Of a stretch of DNA of 13,420 nt, positions 1 to 7,823 are shown one piece after another (the stretch's first letter is position 1; every line of letters starts with the position of its first letter). The notes under the pieces are model-generated. The model searched no databases, was not told the origin of the DNA, and worked only from the letters and a program-made list of their open reading frames with translations. The stretch covers positions 1 through 13,420 of the forward strand of contig JAZRQA010000050.1 in assembly GCA_045649505.1 (NCBI GenBank), read 5' to 3'. The translations under genes and the position numbers were made by a program. This DNA is from SIG587 sp045649505. Lineage in GTDB: Bacteria; Bacillota; Clostridia; Oscillospirales; Acutalibacteraceae.

Positions 1-27
1 CTGTTATCTTTAGCAAAAATTAAATTT

Positions 28-61
28 TCACCCCGACATAGTTTGTCGGGGTGATTTTTTT
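28..61 (+). terminator. Rho-independent terminator of an upstream gene
   Basis: An 11-bp perfect inverted repeat (28-38 with 44-54, TCACCCCGACA arm, 5-base loop) is followed by seven T residues at 55-61. It would stop transcription entering from a gene to the left of the window and insulate the ABC operon that follows. Confidence 0.9.
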
Positions 62-71
62 GTTAAAAATA

Positions 72-100
72 TTGCTATTGAACCTCTAATATGTTATTAT
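72..100 (+). promoter_or_regulatory. Putative sigma-A promoter of the ABC/DUF1854 operon
   Basis: TTGCTA at 72-77 and TATTAT at 95-100 are separated by 17 bp. A TG at 92-93 makes an extended -10 (TGTTATTAT). A TTGAAC/TATATA pair a few bases downstream is an alternative. The leader before the first gene would be only about 25-30 nt. This is a by-eye match in AT-rich DNA. Confidence 0.5.
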
Positions 101-133
101 TATATAAATATAAAGTCAAAGAGGGTGAAACAG

Positions 134-2464
134 GTGGTAAAAAAGAAAAGCTATTCAAAAATGCCTAAATCATTTGAAAAGTTATTAAAAGATAATAATA
201 TGCTAACGGGGAAACCGCTTGTTTTCGCTATGGCTGATATGGATGATACCTGCAATTTTCGCGACCATGCTGTTCTTTTATGCGATGATTGCATTATCCA
301 CGCCTTTGCTAGTGAGATTACCCTCGACCGTGAGGTTTCGAATAAATCTCGAACTAAAAAAGATTTTTCACTATTTAAAACAGAAAAATTTCCCATTGAA
401 ACTTTGAGTGATTTATTTCTTGAAGAACTTGTGGTTGGCGGTGTTTTCTGTATTGAAATCGACAAAACTGCGCGAAGGATTTGTGGCTTTACTAACGGCT
501 TTAAACGAAAATTCAATATTATTTACGATATTGCAAAATCTCTTTTGAATGGCGAGGAAATAAAAGAGGAAAAGCTTTTCGAGGAGATAAGGGAGGAAAC
601 CTGTCCTAAGTGCGGTAAGACATATCCCAATAGAGAACGTAAGGTATGCCCAAAATGTATGGACAAGCGAAGGGTGTTTTTCCGCCTCGCTTCGTACTTT
701 AAACCGCATATTTGGCTTATTGTTTTTATTTGTATTATCTGCATCTTAGGTGCACTGTTAACATCTCTTTGGCCATATCTAAGCGGCAGTATTTTGTATG
801 ATGAGGTGCTTACGGGCAATATAAAATCAATATATCTTAAATCACTTAATATTAGTGATTTGCCGATTTTATTACTTGTACTTGCCGCAACGATGGCAGG
901 TGTTAAAATATTACAGCAGATATTCGGAATTATTCAAGGCAGACTTGTTTCGAAAATTGTTCCAAGTGTTGTATGCAAACTAAAAAACAGAGTATTCTCC
1001 TCAATTCAGCTTTTATCTGTGTCATTTTTTACGGGAAAGCAGACCGGCGGATTGATGACGAGAATAACAAACGATGCCGAACAGGTATCAAATTTATTTA
1101 TTGACGGAATTCCGCATATTCTTCCTAACATTTTTACTATAATTTTTTCGTGTATTGTAATGTTAAAATCCAATTGGATATTAACCGTTGCTGCAATGAT
1201 TGCTTTGCCGCCGCTTGTACTCATTACGCTTAAAATTGAACCCATTTTATGGCATTATAACAGCAAACAGCACCAGACAACCCGTAACCTTCGTGCGAAG
1301 CTAAATGATAATCTTACAGGCGCAAGGGTTATTAAGGCTTTTGGCAGAGAGGAAAGCGAGGCTAATCGACTCAGTTTGGCTAATGAAGCAATGTATAACG
1401 CTCAACTCGGTGCAATGACCTTTGATACGAAATTTTCTATGGCGTGGCATCTTGCTAAAACGCTGTCCTCTGTATTTGTGTGGGCGCTTGGCGCGTGCTT
1501 TGTTGTAGGACTTTTAAAACCCTCACTTACATACGGCACACTCATAACCTTTACCGGATATGTTTCGCTTCTTTCAGGACCTGTAGATTTCTTTTCAAAT
1601 CTATTCCGTTGGTGGTCGAGCTCTATGAACTCGGCTCAGCGTATTTTCGAGATAATTGATGCGAAACCTGATGTGACCGAAAATAATAAGCCGATAAGGT
1701 TACAAAGAATTAAGGGTGGTATAAAGCTTGAAGATGTCTCCTTCGGTTACGAAGAAAACCGTGAAGTCTTAAAGGATATAGATCTTGAGGTAAAGCCTGG
1801 TCAAATGCTTGGAATTGTCGGCAAATCGGGTGCAGGCAAATCAACGCTTGCAAACCTTATTGCAAGGCTTTATGACCCGAATACGGGTAATATTTATCTT
1901 GATGGTGTAAATATCCGCGATATGGCTTTTGATGAACTGCGAAGAACCATAGCGCTTGTAAGTCAGGAAACATATATTTTTAAGGGAAGTATATTTGATA
2001 ATATTGCCTACGCTAATCCCGCGGCTGACCGCAAGGCAGTGCTTGATGCTGCCGTTGCTTCAAGTGCGCACGATTTTATATGCCGTCTGCCTGATGGCTA
2101 TGATACTATTGTGGGGACGGGCGGAAGAAGCTTGTCGGGCGGTGAAAGACAACGAATTTCAATAGCTCGCGCAATACTTGCTGACCCTAAAATTCTTATT
2201 CTTGATGAGGCAACCGCTGCGGTGGACACCGAAACCGAAAAAAGAATTCAGATTTCTTTGCAACAGCTTATTAAAAATCGAACAACGCTTTCAATTGCTC
2301 ATCGTCTTTCAACCCTTCGCGAAGCAGATTTCCTTATTGTATTAGAGGACGGAAAAATTGTTGAACAGGGCACACATGCGCAGCTTGTCGATAAAAAAGG
2401 TGCTTATTATAAGTTGTTGCAAATTCAAAGTAAAGCGCTTGCAATGCGCTCAATAGGTGACTGA
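134..2464 (+). CDS. ABC exporter half-transporter with N-terminal zinc ribbon (DUF1854-associated)
   Basis: Type IV (exporter-type) ABC transporter with membrane and ATPase domains fused, 776 aa. Numbered from the GTG at 134, residues 1-150 are an extra cytoplasmic domain. A zinc ribbon follows (C157, C160, C172, C175), then about six membrane helices (roughly 190-490). The nucleotide-binding domain has Walker A GKSGAGKST (563-571), Q-loop Q611, signature LSGGE (667-671), Walker B ILILDEA (687-693) and H722, so the ATPase site looks complete. I chose GTG 134 because AGAGGG at 120-125 lies 8 nt upstream; GTG 125 is in frame but directly abuts that site. The stop is 2 bp before the DUF1854 gene, and a second exporter of the same architecture follows, so a heterodimer is likely. 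The substrate is unknown. NCBI names relatives 'cyanophycin metabolism-associated ABC transporter', but no cyanophycin gene is visible here. Confidence 0.9.
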   Translation: MVKKKSYSKMPKSFEKLLKDNNMLTGKPLVFAMADMDDTCNFRDHAVLLCDDCIIHAFASEITLDREVSNKSRTKKDFSLFKTEKFPIETLSDLFLEELVVGGVFCIEIDKTARRICGFTNGFKRKFNIIYDIAKSLLNGEEIKEEKLFEEIREETCPKCGKTYPNRERKVCPKCMDKRRVFFRLASYFKPHIWLIVFICIICILGALLTSLWPYLSGSILYDEVLTGNIKSIYLKSLNISDLPILLLVLAATMAGVKILQQIFGIIQGRLVSKIVPSVVCKLKNRVFSSIQLLSVSFFTGKQTGGLMTRITNDAEQVSNLFIDGIPHILPNIFTIIFSCIVMLKSNWILTVAAMIALPPLVLITLKIEPILWHYNSKQHQTTRNLRAKLNDNLTGARVIKAFGREESEANRLSLANEAMYNAQLGAMTFDTKFSMAWHLAKTLSSVFVWALGACFVVGLLKPSLTYGTLITFTGYVSLLSGPVDFFSNLFRWWSSSMNSAQRIFEIIDAKPDVTENNKPIRLQRIKGGIKLEDVSFGYEENREVLKDIDLEVKPGQMLGIVGKSGAGKSTLANLIARLYDPNTGNIYLDGVNIRDMAFDELRRTIALVSQETYIFKGSIFDNIAYANPAADRKAVLDAAVASSAHDFICRLPDGYDTIVGTGGRSLSGGERQRISIARAILADPKILILDEATAAVDTETEKRIQISLQQLIKNRTTLSIAHRLSTLREADFLIVLEDGKIVEQGTHAQLVDKKGAYYKLLQIQSKALAMRSIGD

Positions 2465-2466
2465 TT

Positions 2467-3012
2467 ATGAACGAAGAAAAGGATATATTAACTCAGGAAA
2501 ATGAGCGAATTAAAAGGTTGCTTTCTATTAACCTTTTAACACCTCAAAATTCCAGCTTTAGCGAAACTCCGGGCGGTTTTGTTTCACTTAAAACTGATAC
2601 GGCAGAGTATAAAAGAGTAAACATAATCCGTACATTTCCCTTTACGGCGGCTAATGAGTATTTGTCAATTCGTGAGGTTGATGGCAAGCAGGATGAAATA
2701 GGTATTATCGAAGACCTTGGAATCTTTGATGAAGATACAAGGGCTATAATAGATAAACAACTTGAAATCCGCTACTTTATGCCTAAAATTCTGCGTATTT
2801 ATTCTATAAAGGAGCAGTACGGGCATACTCATTGGTCGGTTCTTACCGATAAGGGTAAATGCCGTTTTTCAAGTGCCTCAGGTTCAGGAGAATCGGTTAT
2901 TCAACTCGGTAACAGGGTAATAATAAAGGATTCAACAGAAAACCGATATGAAATTGAGGATATAGGAAGGCTTAACCCTAAAGAACTTAAAAAATTGGAT
3001 TTGTATCTGTAA
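2467..3012 (+). CDS. DUF1854 family protein
   Basis: A 181-aa soluble protein with no signal peptide or membrane segment. Residues about 50-178 match my recollection of DUF1854: RTFPFT and EYLSIRE (55-70), GIIEDL (79-84), IRYFMPKILRI (101-111), HWSVLTDKG (122-130), and NRYEIEDIGRL (159-169). The biochemical function is not known. Relatives are encoded beside paired ABC exporters, and NCBI labels some 'cyanophycin metabolism-associated DUF1854 family protein'. The gene sits between the two exporter genes: its AGGTGA ribosome site (2455-2460) lies inside the end of the first gene, and the next gene begins 10 bp after its stop. Translational coupling and a shared complex are therefore plausible. 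An accessory or regulatory subunit of the transporter is my inference. Confidence 0.82.
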   Translation: MNEEKDILTQENERIKRLLSINLLTPQNSSFSETPGGFVSLKTDTAEYKRVNIIRTFPFTAANEYLSIREVDGKQDEIGIIEDLGIFDEDTRAIIDKQLEIRYFMPKILRIYSIKEQYGHTHWSVLTDKGKCRFSSASGSGESVIQLGNRVIIKDSTENRYEIEDIGRLNPKELKKLDLYL

Positions 3013-3022
3013 GGAGATAAAG

Positions 3023-5215
3023 ATGGAGCTTAATATTAAGCTGCCCGAGGAGCTTGCAATAAAGCTAAAAAATAAGATAAACGAGCAACCAATATACTGT
3101 GTTCGCACAGATATTGACCGCGATGGAAATTATACCGATAATGCTTACATAGTTGCAACCAAAAACCATCTTGTAATATGCTGCAATAATGATTTACAAT
3201 TCTTTGAGATAGATAAAATCGACGATGTTAAATGTTTAAATCAAGTAAACGGTGCAGTGCTATGTATAGTAAAGGGCGGGGAGGAGTATATGCTTGCTCG
3301 CTGCAGTATGAACTGTACATCGGCGATTGCAAGTGTTGCCCGCGGTGTAAATTATCTTATTTCGGGTAATTATGAAAAAAGAATAACAAATAACGAACGT
3401 CAAAGATACTGCCCTAAATGCGGCGGTTTTTTGCCGGGAACAAAAAAATGTCCTAAGTGCGATAAGGATAACCGAAATTTTAAAAGGCTGCTTGATATAT
3501 GCAAGCCTCATACCGCAACCCTTGTTATTGTGAGTGCTTTAATGCTGCTCAGCAGTGTTCTAGAACTGGGAGTTCAGTTTGTTCTGCGCTATTTTGTAGA
3601 TGAACATTTTCTGCCTCAGCAGGCTAGCGGTTTTGACCTGACTATATTTTTTCTCCTGTACGCGGGAGTAATGCTTGCAGGAAACGTTGTTTATCTGCTT
3701 CGCGCATATCTTTGCGGTAAAATGGGTATTAAAATTTCGTTTTCGCTTCGTGAAAAGATAAATAATCACCTGCAAAAGCTATCCCTTTCTTTTATGAACA
3801 GACGAAGCGAGGGTGAGCTTCTTGGTCGTGTCACCTGGGACACAAACCATGTAAAAATGTTTATAACAGATTGCTTTTGTAATATGTTTACTCAGAGCAT
3901 TCTTCTTATCTGTCTTGCGGTGCTTATGCTTATTATGAATTGGAAGCTTGCGCTTGCTTCTTTTGCATTTGCACCTTTAATTGTTCTTTTTGCCCGTACC
4001 TTCTGGCCGAGAGTGCGCCGTATGTACCACAGCCACGGCAGAAAAAATGACCGCACACAAAATAAGCTTCAGGATGTGCTTTCGGGCATAAGAATAGTTA
4101 AAACCTACGGAAAAGAGAAAGCTGAAATAGAGCAGTTTTCCAAAATGAACGAGGAACTTGCCGCAATTCAGCGCAGAAACGAAAAATTCTTTGCAACCTT
4201 TTTCCCGTTTTTGTCTCTTATTATGTCTTTAGGTTCCTATTTAGTTGTTTATCTCGGTGGCCTTGATGTTTTAACAGGTAATATGACGCCGGGTCAGCTA
4301 ATGCAGTTTGTGGCATATTCGGGTATGCTGCTTGGCCCTCTTGGCTGGATGTCTTTTTTACCCCGCCGTATAATTATGATGACTACAAGTATGGAGCGTA
4401 TTTACGATATCCTTGATGAGGAACCCGAAATTGCCTCATCATCCAATGCAAAGCAAATTGAATTTAAAGGCAATATCAAACTTGATAATATTGTATTTGG
4501 TTATCGCTCCTATGAGCCTGTTTTAAACGGTATAAGCCTTGATGTCAAGTCGGGTGAAATGATAGGTTTGGTAGGTGCATCGGGCTGCGGAAAATCTACC
4601 CTTATAAACCTAATAATGCGCCTTTACGATGTAGATGACGGCGCAATATATATTGACGGTATAAATATAAAGGATATTGATGTTGCCGATTATCATCGAC
4701 AGATAGGTGTTGTTTTACAGGATACCTTTTTATTTGCAGGCACGGTGCTTGATAATATTCGTTTTGCAAAGCCTGATGCTACTCTTGCCCAAATAATATC
4801 GGCTGCAAAAAGCGCCAATGCTCATGAATTTATATGCCGCCTGCCTGATGGATATAATACATACATCGGTGAAAAGGGGCATATGCTGTCGGGCGGAGAA
4901 AAACAGCGTATCTCTATTGCCAGAGCAATTTTAAATGACCCCAAAATTTTAATACTTGATGAGGCAACCAGCGCGCTTGATACCGAAAGTGAGTATCAGG
5001 TTCAACAAGCACTTGAAAGGCTACGTAAAAATCGCACCACATTTGCCATAGCCCATCGTCTATCAACTCTTCGCTGTGCAGATAGAATTATCGTTATAAA
5101 TGACCATAAAATTGTTGAAATCGGCACTCATAATGAACTTATAAAGAAAAAAGGAATATACTATTCCCTTGTTATGGCACAACTTCAGATGAATAAAACT
5201 GCAAAAGAAAAATAA
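3023..5215 (+). CDS. ABC exporter half-transporter with PH-like N-domain and zinc ribbon (DUF1854-associated)
   Basis: Second fused membrane/ATPase exporter subunit, 730 aa, the probable heterodimer partner of the product of 134-2464. Residues 1-115 are an extra N-terminal domain. Its alternating strands (AYIVATKNHLVIC, FFEIDKIDDV, AVLCIV) suggest a PH/GRAM-like fold by eye. A zinc ribbon follows (C130, C133, C143, C146), then about six membrane helices (165-455). The ATPase domain carries GASGCGKST (518-526), Q566, LSGGE (622-626), ILILDEA (642-648), a SALDTE D-loop and H678, so this site also looks catalytically complete. The start is supported by AAGGAG at 3011-3016, six bases before ATG. 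The N-terminal layout mirrors the partner although sequence identity there looks low. The substrate is unknown; exporter polarity is inferred from the fold. Confidence 0.92.
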   Translation: MELNIKLPEELAIKLKNKINEQPIYCVRTDIDRDGNYTDNAYIVATKNHLVICCNNDLQFFEIDKIDDVKCLNQVNGAVLCIVKGGEEYMLARCSMNCTSAIASVARGVNYLISGNYEKRITNNERQRYCPKCGGFLPGTKKCPKCDKDNRNFKRLLDICKPHTATLVIVSALMLLSSVLELGVQFVLRYFVDEHFLPQQASGFDLTIFFLLYAGVMLAGNVVYLLRAYLCGKMGIKISFSLREKINNHLQKLSLSFMNRRSEGELLGRVTWDTNHVKMFITDCFCNMFTQSILLICLAVLMLIMNWKLALASFAFAPLIVLFARTFWPRVRRMYHSHGRKNDRTQNKLQDVLSGIRIVKTYGKEKAEIEQFSKMNEELAAIQRRNEKFFATFFPFLSLIMSLGSYLVVYLGGLDVLTGNMTPGQLMQFVAYSGMLLGPLGWMSFLPRRIIMMTTSMERIYDILDEEPEIASSSNAKQIEFKGNIKLDNIVFGYRSYEPVLNGISLDVKSGEMIGLVGASGCGKSTLINLIMRLYDVDDGAIYIDGINIKDIDVADYHRQIGVVLQDTFLFAGTVLDNIRFAKPDATLAQIISAAKSANAHEFICRLPDGYNTYIGEKGHMLSGGEKQRISIARAILNDPKILILDEATSALDTESEYQVQQALERLRKNRTTFAIAHRLSTLRCADRIIVINDHKIVEIGTHNELIKKKGIYYSLVMAQLQMNKTAKEK

Positions 5216-5241
5216 AAAGCCGTCCGTAAGGACGGCTTTTT
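5214..5241. terminator. Bidirectional hairpin terminator between convergent ABC operon and tmcAL
   Basis: A 12-bp perfect inverted repeat (5214-5225 with 5230-5241, GCCGTCC core, GTAA loop) with A5 on one flank and T5 on the other. It overlaps the TAA of the second ABC gene. The symmetrical A/T flanks allow it to end both the ABC operon and tmcAL, which converges from the right. Confidence 0.92.
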
Positions 5242-5305
5242 AAAAACAACAAAGTCTATGTCACATTTTTTAAATGGATGATTTAATATTATTCAAATAA
5301 AAACA

Positions 5306-6481
5306 TTATACTTTAATTATTTTTTGCGTATATTCTGTGCCGCAGGGCAGTGGATTTTTAAGTGACAGTGCATAAAGATCAGATGCGCCTGCTTCTGCTT
5401 CAAAAATCAATTTTGCTTGAGTGTCAAGTTTTTCAATATCACCTGTACGCATTATAATCGGAATATCTGAAGTTTTTTTCATTTGCCTAATTATTTCCTC
5501 GCCTTTTGCTGAAAAGCCAAGCACACGTGCGTATGGAACAGGCAACTGTGTATAATTTGCCTTTAAATCAAGATAGGCCGACATAACAAGCCTTCTTACC
5601 CGTGACATAGTATATCTTTTAGTTTTTACAAGAGCATACATTTCCTCAAGGCTAACCGCGCTTTTTGCGGCATTTGCCAAACGGTTTTCTATACCCTCGC
5701 TGATATCGGGCAATTCTTTTAATGTTTGAAGGTGGGTTCTTCTAAGTTTCCCTAAAATATCAGTTTCGATTCGCGAAAGGCAGGCAGTATTTGCATTTTT
5801 TAATAATTGCAAGCAATGCTCAGGCATATAAGGGTCTAAAACTTCAAAATTTTCCTCAGCGACAATTTTTCTTATTTGTGAAGCCGAAAGAAATTTACCT
5901 TGTGCCTTCTCGCCATCGTGTGCCACACCCTGCCTTTTGATACAAACAGGTTCCATATTGCTTTTTTCGCGGTTTATTGCGCAGATATATTCAATGCCTA
6001 AAATATCATTAGGGCTATTTAAAATTTCAGCAGCATCAGGGTCTATACGGCTTACTACGGTCTGCCTTGCCGCGGCAAAGGTTGTACCGTTTTTTAATTG
6101 AGATGTTATCATTTCCATAAAATTCTTATCGGTTGTGAGAGACGTCGCTCTCCTTAAAAGCTCAATATCTGCGCTCTCACTGCCAAATGTAAGTTTATTT
6201 ATTAAGCCGAGTCGATGCAATATGTTGACCGCACCGCCCGCAAAGTTCTGAGCAGTAGCCATAGCCCAAGGGGTAGGAAGCTCAATACAAACATCAATTC
6301 CCGACTCAATTGCCATCCTTGCGCGGTCAAATTTAGATAATAGTGCAATATCACCGCGCTGAACGAAGTTGCCGCTCATAACACAGACTACGCCGTCAGA
6401 TTCATTTTTTACACAGTCAATTAAATATTTATGCCCGTTATGCAATGGGTTAAACTCGGCTATAATGCCACTTATATCCAA
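5306..6481 (-). CDS. tmcAL: tRNA(Met) cytidine acetate ligase TmcAL (YlbM family)
   Basis: Family enzymes use acetate and ATP, via acetyl-AMP, to make N4-acetylcytidine at the wobble base of elongator tRNA-Met. This 391-aa cytoplasmic protein has the nucleotidyltransferase motif GIIAEFNPLHNGH (5-17), GNFVQRGD (37-44), ELPTPWA (67-73), GSESAD (100-105), NSPNDILGIEY (155-165) and the distal SASQIR (199-204). Length is close to B. subtilis YlbM. The start is TTG, supported by AGAGGTG about 5 nt upstream on the minus strand (rc of 6487-6493). It diverges from ackA across 142 bp. Proximity to acetate metabolism is common in Clostridia and fits an acetate-consuming tRNA modifier, though the functional link is inference. 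Confidence 0.93.
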   Translation of the reverse strand: MDISGIIAEFNPLHNGHKYLIDCVKNESDGVVCVMSGNFVQRGDIALLSKFDRARMAIESGIDVCIELPTPWAMATAQNFAGGAVNILHRLGLINKLTFGSESADIELLRRATSLTTDKNFMEMITSQLKNGTTFAAARQTVVSRIDPDAAEILNSPNDILGIEYICAINREKSNMEPVCIKRQGVAHDGEKAQGKFLSASQIRKIVAEENFEVLDPYMPEHCLQLLKNANTACLSRIETDILGKLRRTHLQTLKELPDISEGIENRLANAAKSAVSLEEMYALVKTKRYTMSRVRRLVMSAYLDLKANYTQLPVPYARVLGFSAKGEEIIRQMKKTSDIPIIMRTGDIEKLDTQAKLIFEAEAGASDLYALSLKNPLPCGTEYTQKIIKV

Positions 6482-6509
6482 AAAAACACCTCTTTTTTTG
6501 TCAAAACAC

Positions 6510-6538
6510 TTGAAAAAAATATAAAAATAAAGTATTAT
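6510..6538 (+). promoter_or_regulatory. Sigma-A-like promoter of ackA-galactokinase operon
   Basis: TTGAAA at 6510-6515 and TATTAT at 6533-6538 are exactly 17 bp apart. Transcription would begin near 6545 and leave a leader of about 80 nt. That leader contains a 7-bp inverted repeat, CAGTATT/AATACTG, at 6551-6557 and 6585-6591. Confidence 0.65.
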
Positions 6539-6623
6539 TATTTAGTATGGCAGTATTAGTTTATCATAAATTTATATTTGATTCAATACTGTATTTTAAA
6601 TTTTTCTGCAAGGGGAAAGTAAA

Positions 6624-7811
6624 ATGAAAATTTTTGTTGTTAATGCAGGTAGTTCTTCTCTTAAGTATCAGCTTATTGATATGGAAGATGAAAGTGTTCT
6701 CGCAAAAGGTCTTTGTGAGCGTATAGGTGTGACAGGTGCTATCACACACAAAGCGGCAGATGGTCGCGAATATACCGCCGAAACACCTATGCCTACCCAC
6801 AGCGAGGCTTTTGAAAGTGTTGTTTACGCTATGACCAAGAGCGAGGCTAAGGTTATAGATTCCTTTGATGAAATTTCTGCTATCGGTCACCGTATAGTTC
6901 AGGGCGGTAGTATTTTCTCAAAATCCGAGATAATTACTCCTACTGTTCTTGAGCAGATTGATGAGCTTGGTGAGCTTGCTCCGCTTCATAATCCTGCGCA
7001 TGTTCTTGCTATCCGCGCATGTTTAAAAACATTCGGCACCGAAATACCTCAGGTTGCTGTGTTTGATACCTCATTCCATCAGACTATGGAGCCGAAGGTT
7101 TATATGTACGCTCTGCCTTATGAGTATTATGAGAAGTATAAGGTTCGTAAATACGGTGCTCACGGTACTTCACATCAGTTTGTAGGTCAGCGTGTCCTTG
7201 CTATCGAGGGTAGTAACGAAAAGCGCGTTATAACCTGTCATCTTGGTAACGGCTGTTCCATAACCGCTATTAAAAACGGTAAGTGCTTTGATACATCTAT
7301 GGGCTTTACTCCTCTTGATGGATTTATGATGGGTACCCGCAGTGGTACACTTGATCCTTCTGCGCTAACCTTTATTGCAAATAAAGAAAATCTTTCCCCT
7401 GATGATATCTCCAACATATGCAATAAAAAATCAGGTATGCTCGGTGTCTCAGGTGTGTCTAATGATAACCGCGATATCGCCGCCGCAGCTGCAGCAGGAA
7501 ACGAGCGTGCTAAGCTCGCTACAGATATGCAGCGTTATCAAATTCTCAAGGTTGTTGGTTCGTACATAGCCGCTATGGGTGGCGTTGATGCCATTGCCTT
7601 TACAGGCGGTATAGGTGAAAATGATCCCGCCCTTCGTGCCTATGTTTGTGAAAACCTTGCATATATGGGCATTAAGTGCAATGATGAGGCAAATGCTGTT
7701 CGCGGTAAAGAGATCAAGATTTCTACTGATGACTCTAAGGTTAATGTTTATGTTATCCCCACTAATGAAGAGCTTGCTATTGCCCGTGATACTAAAAATC
7801 TTATTTCGTAA
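6624..7811 (+). CDS. ackA: Acetate kinase
   Basis: Acetate kinase interconverts acetyl phosphate plus ADP with acetate plus ATP, the last step of fermentative acetate production. The 395-aa length is normal. The phosphate-1 motif NAGSSSLKYQ (7-16) and the second signature GHRIVQGG (88-95) are present. Residues matching the Methanosarcina active site sit at R90, D148 (FDTSFH), H180 (YGAHGTSH), R239 (MGTRSGTLDP) and E382/E383, and GGIGEND (328-334) is intact. AAGGGG before the ATG supports the start. The usual partner pta is absent from this window. The galactokinase-like gene starts 12 bp downstream with no terminator between them, so the two are probably co-transcribed from the promoter at 6510-6538. 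Confidence 0.97.
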   Translation: MKIFVVNAGSSSLKYQLIDMEDESVLAKGLCERIGVTGAITHKAADGREYTAETPMPTHSEAFESVVYAMTKSEAKVIDSFDEISAIGHRIVQGGSIFSKSEIITPTVLEQIDELGELAPLHNPAHVLAIRACLKTFGTEIPQVAVFDTSFHQTMEPKVYMYALPYEYYEKYKVRKYGAHGTSHQFVGQRVLAIEGSNEKRVITCHLGNGCSITAIKNGKCFDTSMGFTPLDGFMMGTRSGTLDPSALTFIANKENLSPDDISNICNKKSGMLGVSGVSNDNRDIAAAAAAGNERAKLATDMQRYQILKVVGSYIAAMGGVDAIAFTGGIGENDPALRAYVCENLAYMGIKCNDEANAVRGKEIKISTDDSKVNVYVIPTNEELAIARDTKNLIS

Positions 7812-7823
7812 GGTGTTTTTGTA

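Noticed and set aside
125..133. GTG at 125 as start of the first ABC transporter
   Set aside because: The only ribosome-site-like sequence (AGAGGG, 120-125) overlaps it, leaving no spacer. GTG 134 has the proper 8-nt spacing. The difference is three residues.
6499..6504. Minus-strand TTGACA upstream of tmcAL
   Set aside because: A -10 at the correct distance would fall inside the start of the tmcAL coding sequence with no match. The true tmcAL promoter is probably farther upstream, and I could not choose one among several AT-rich candidates.
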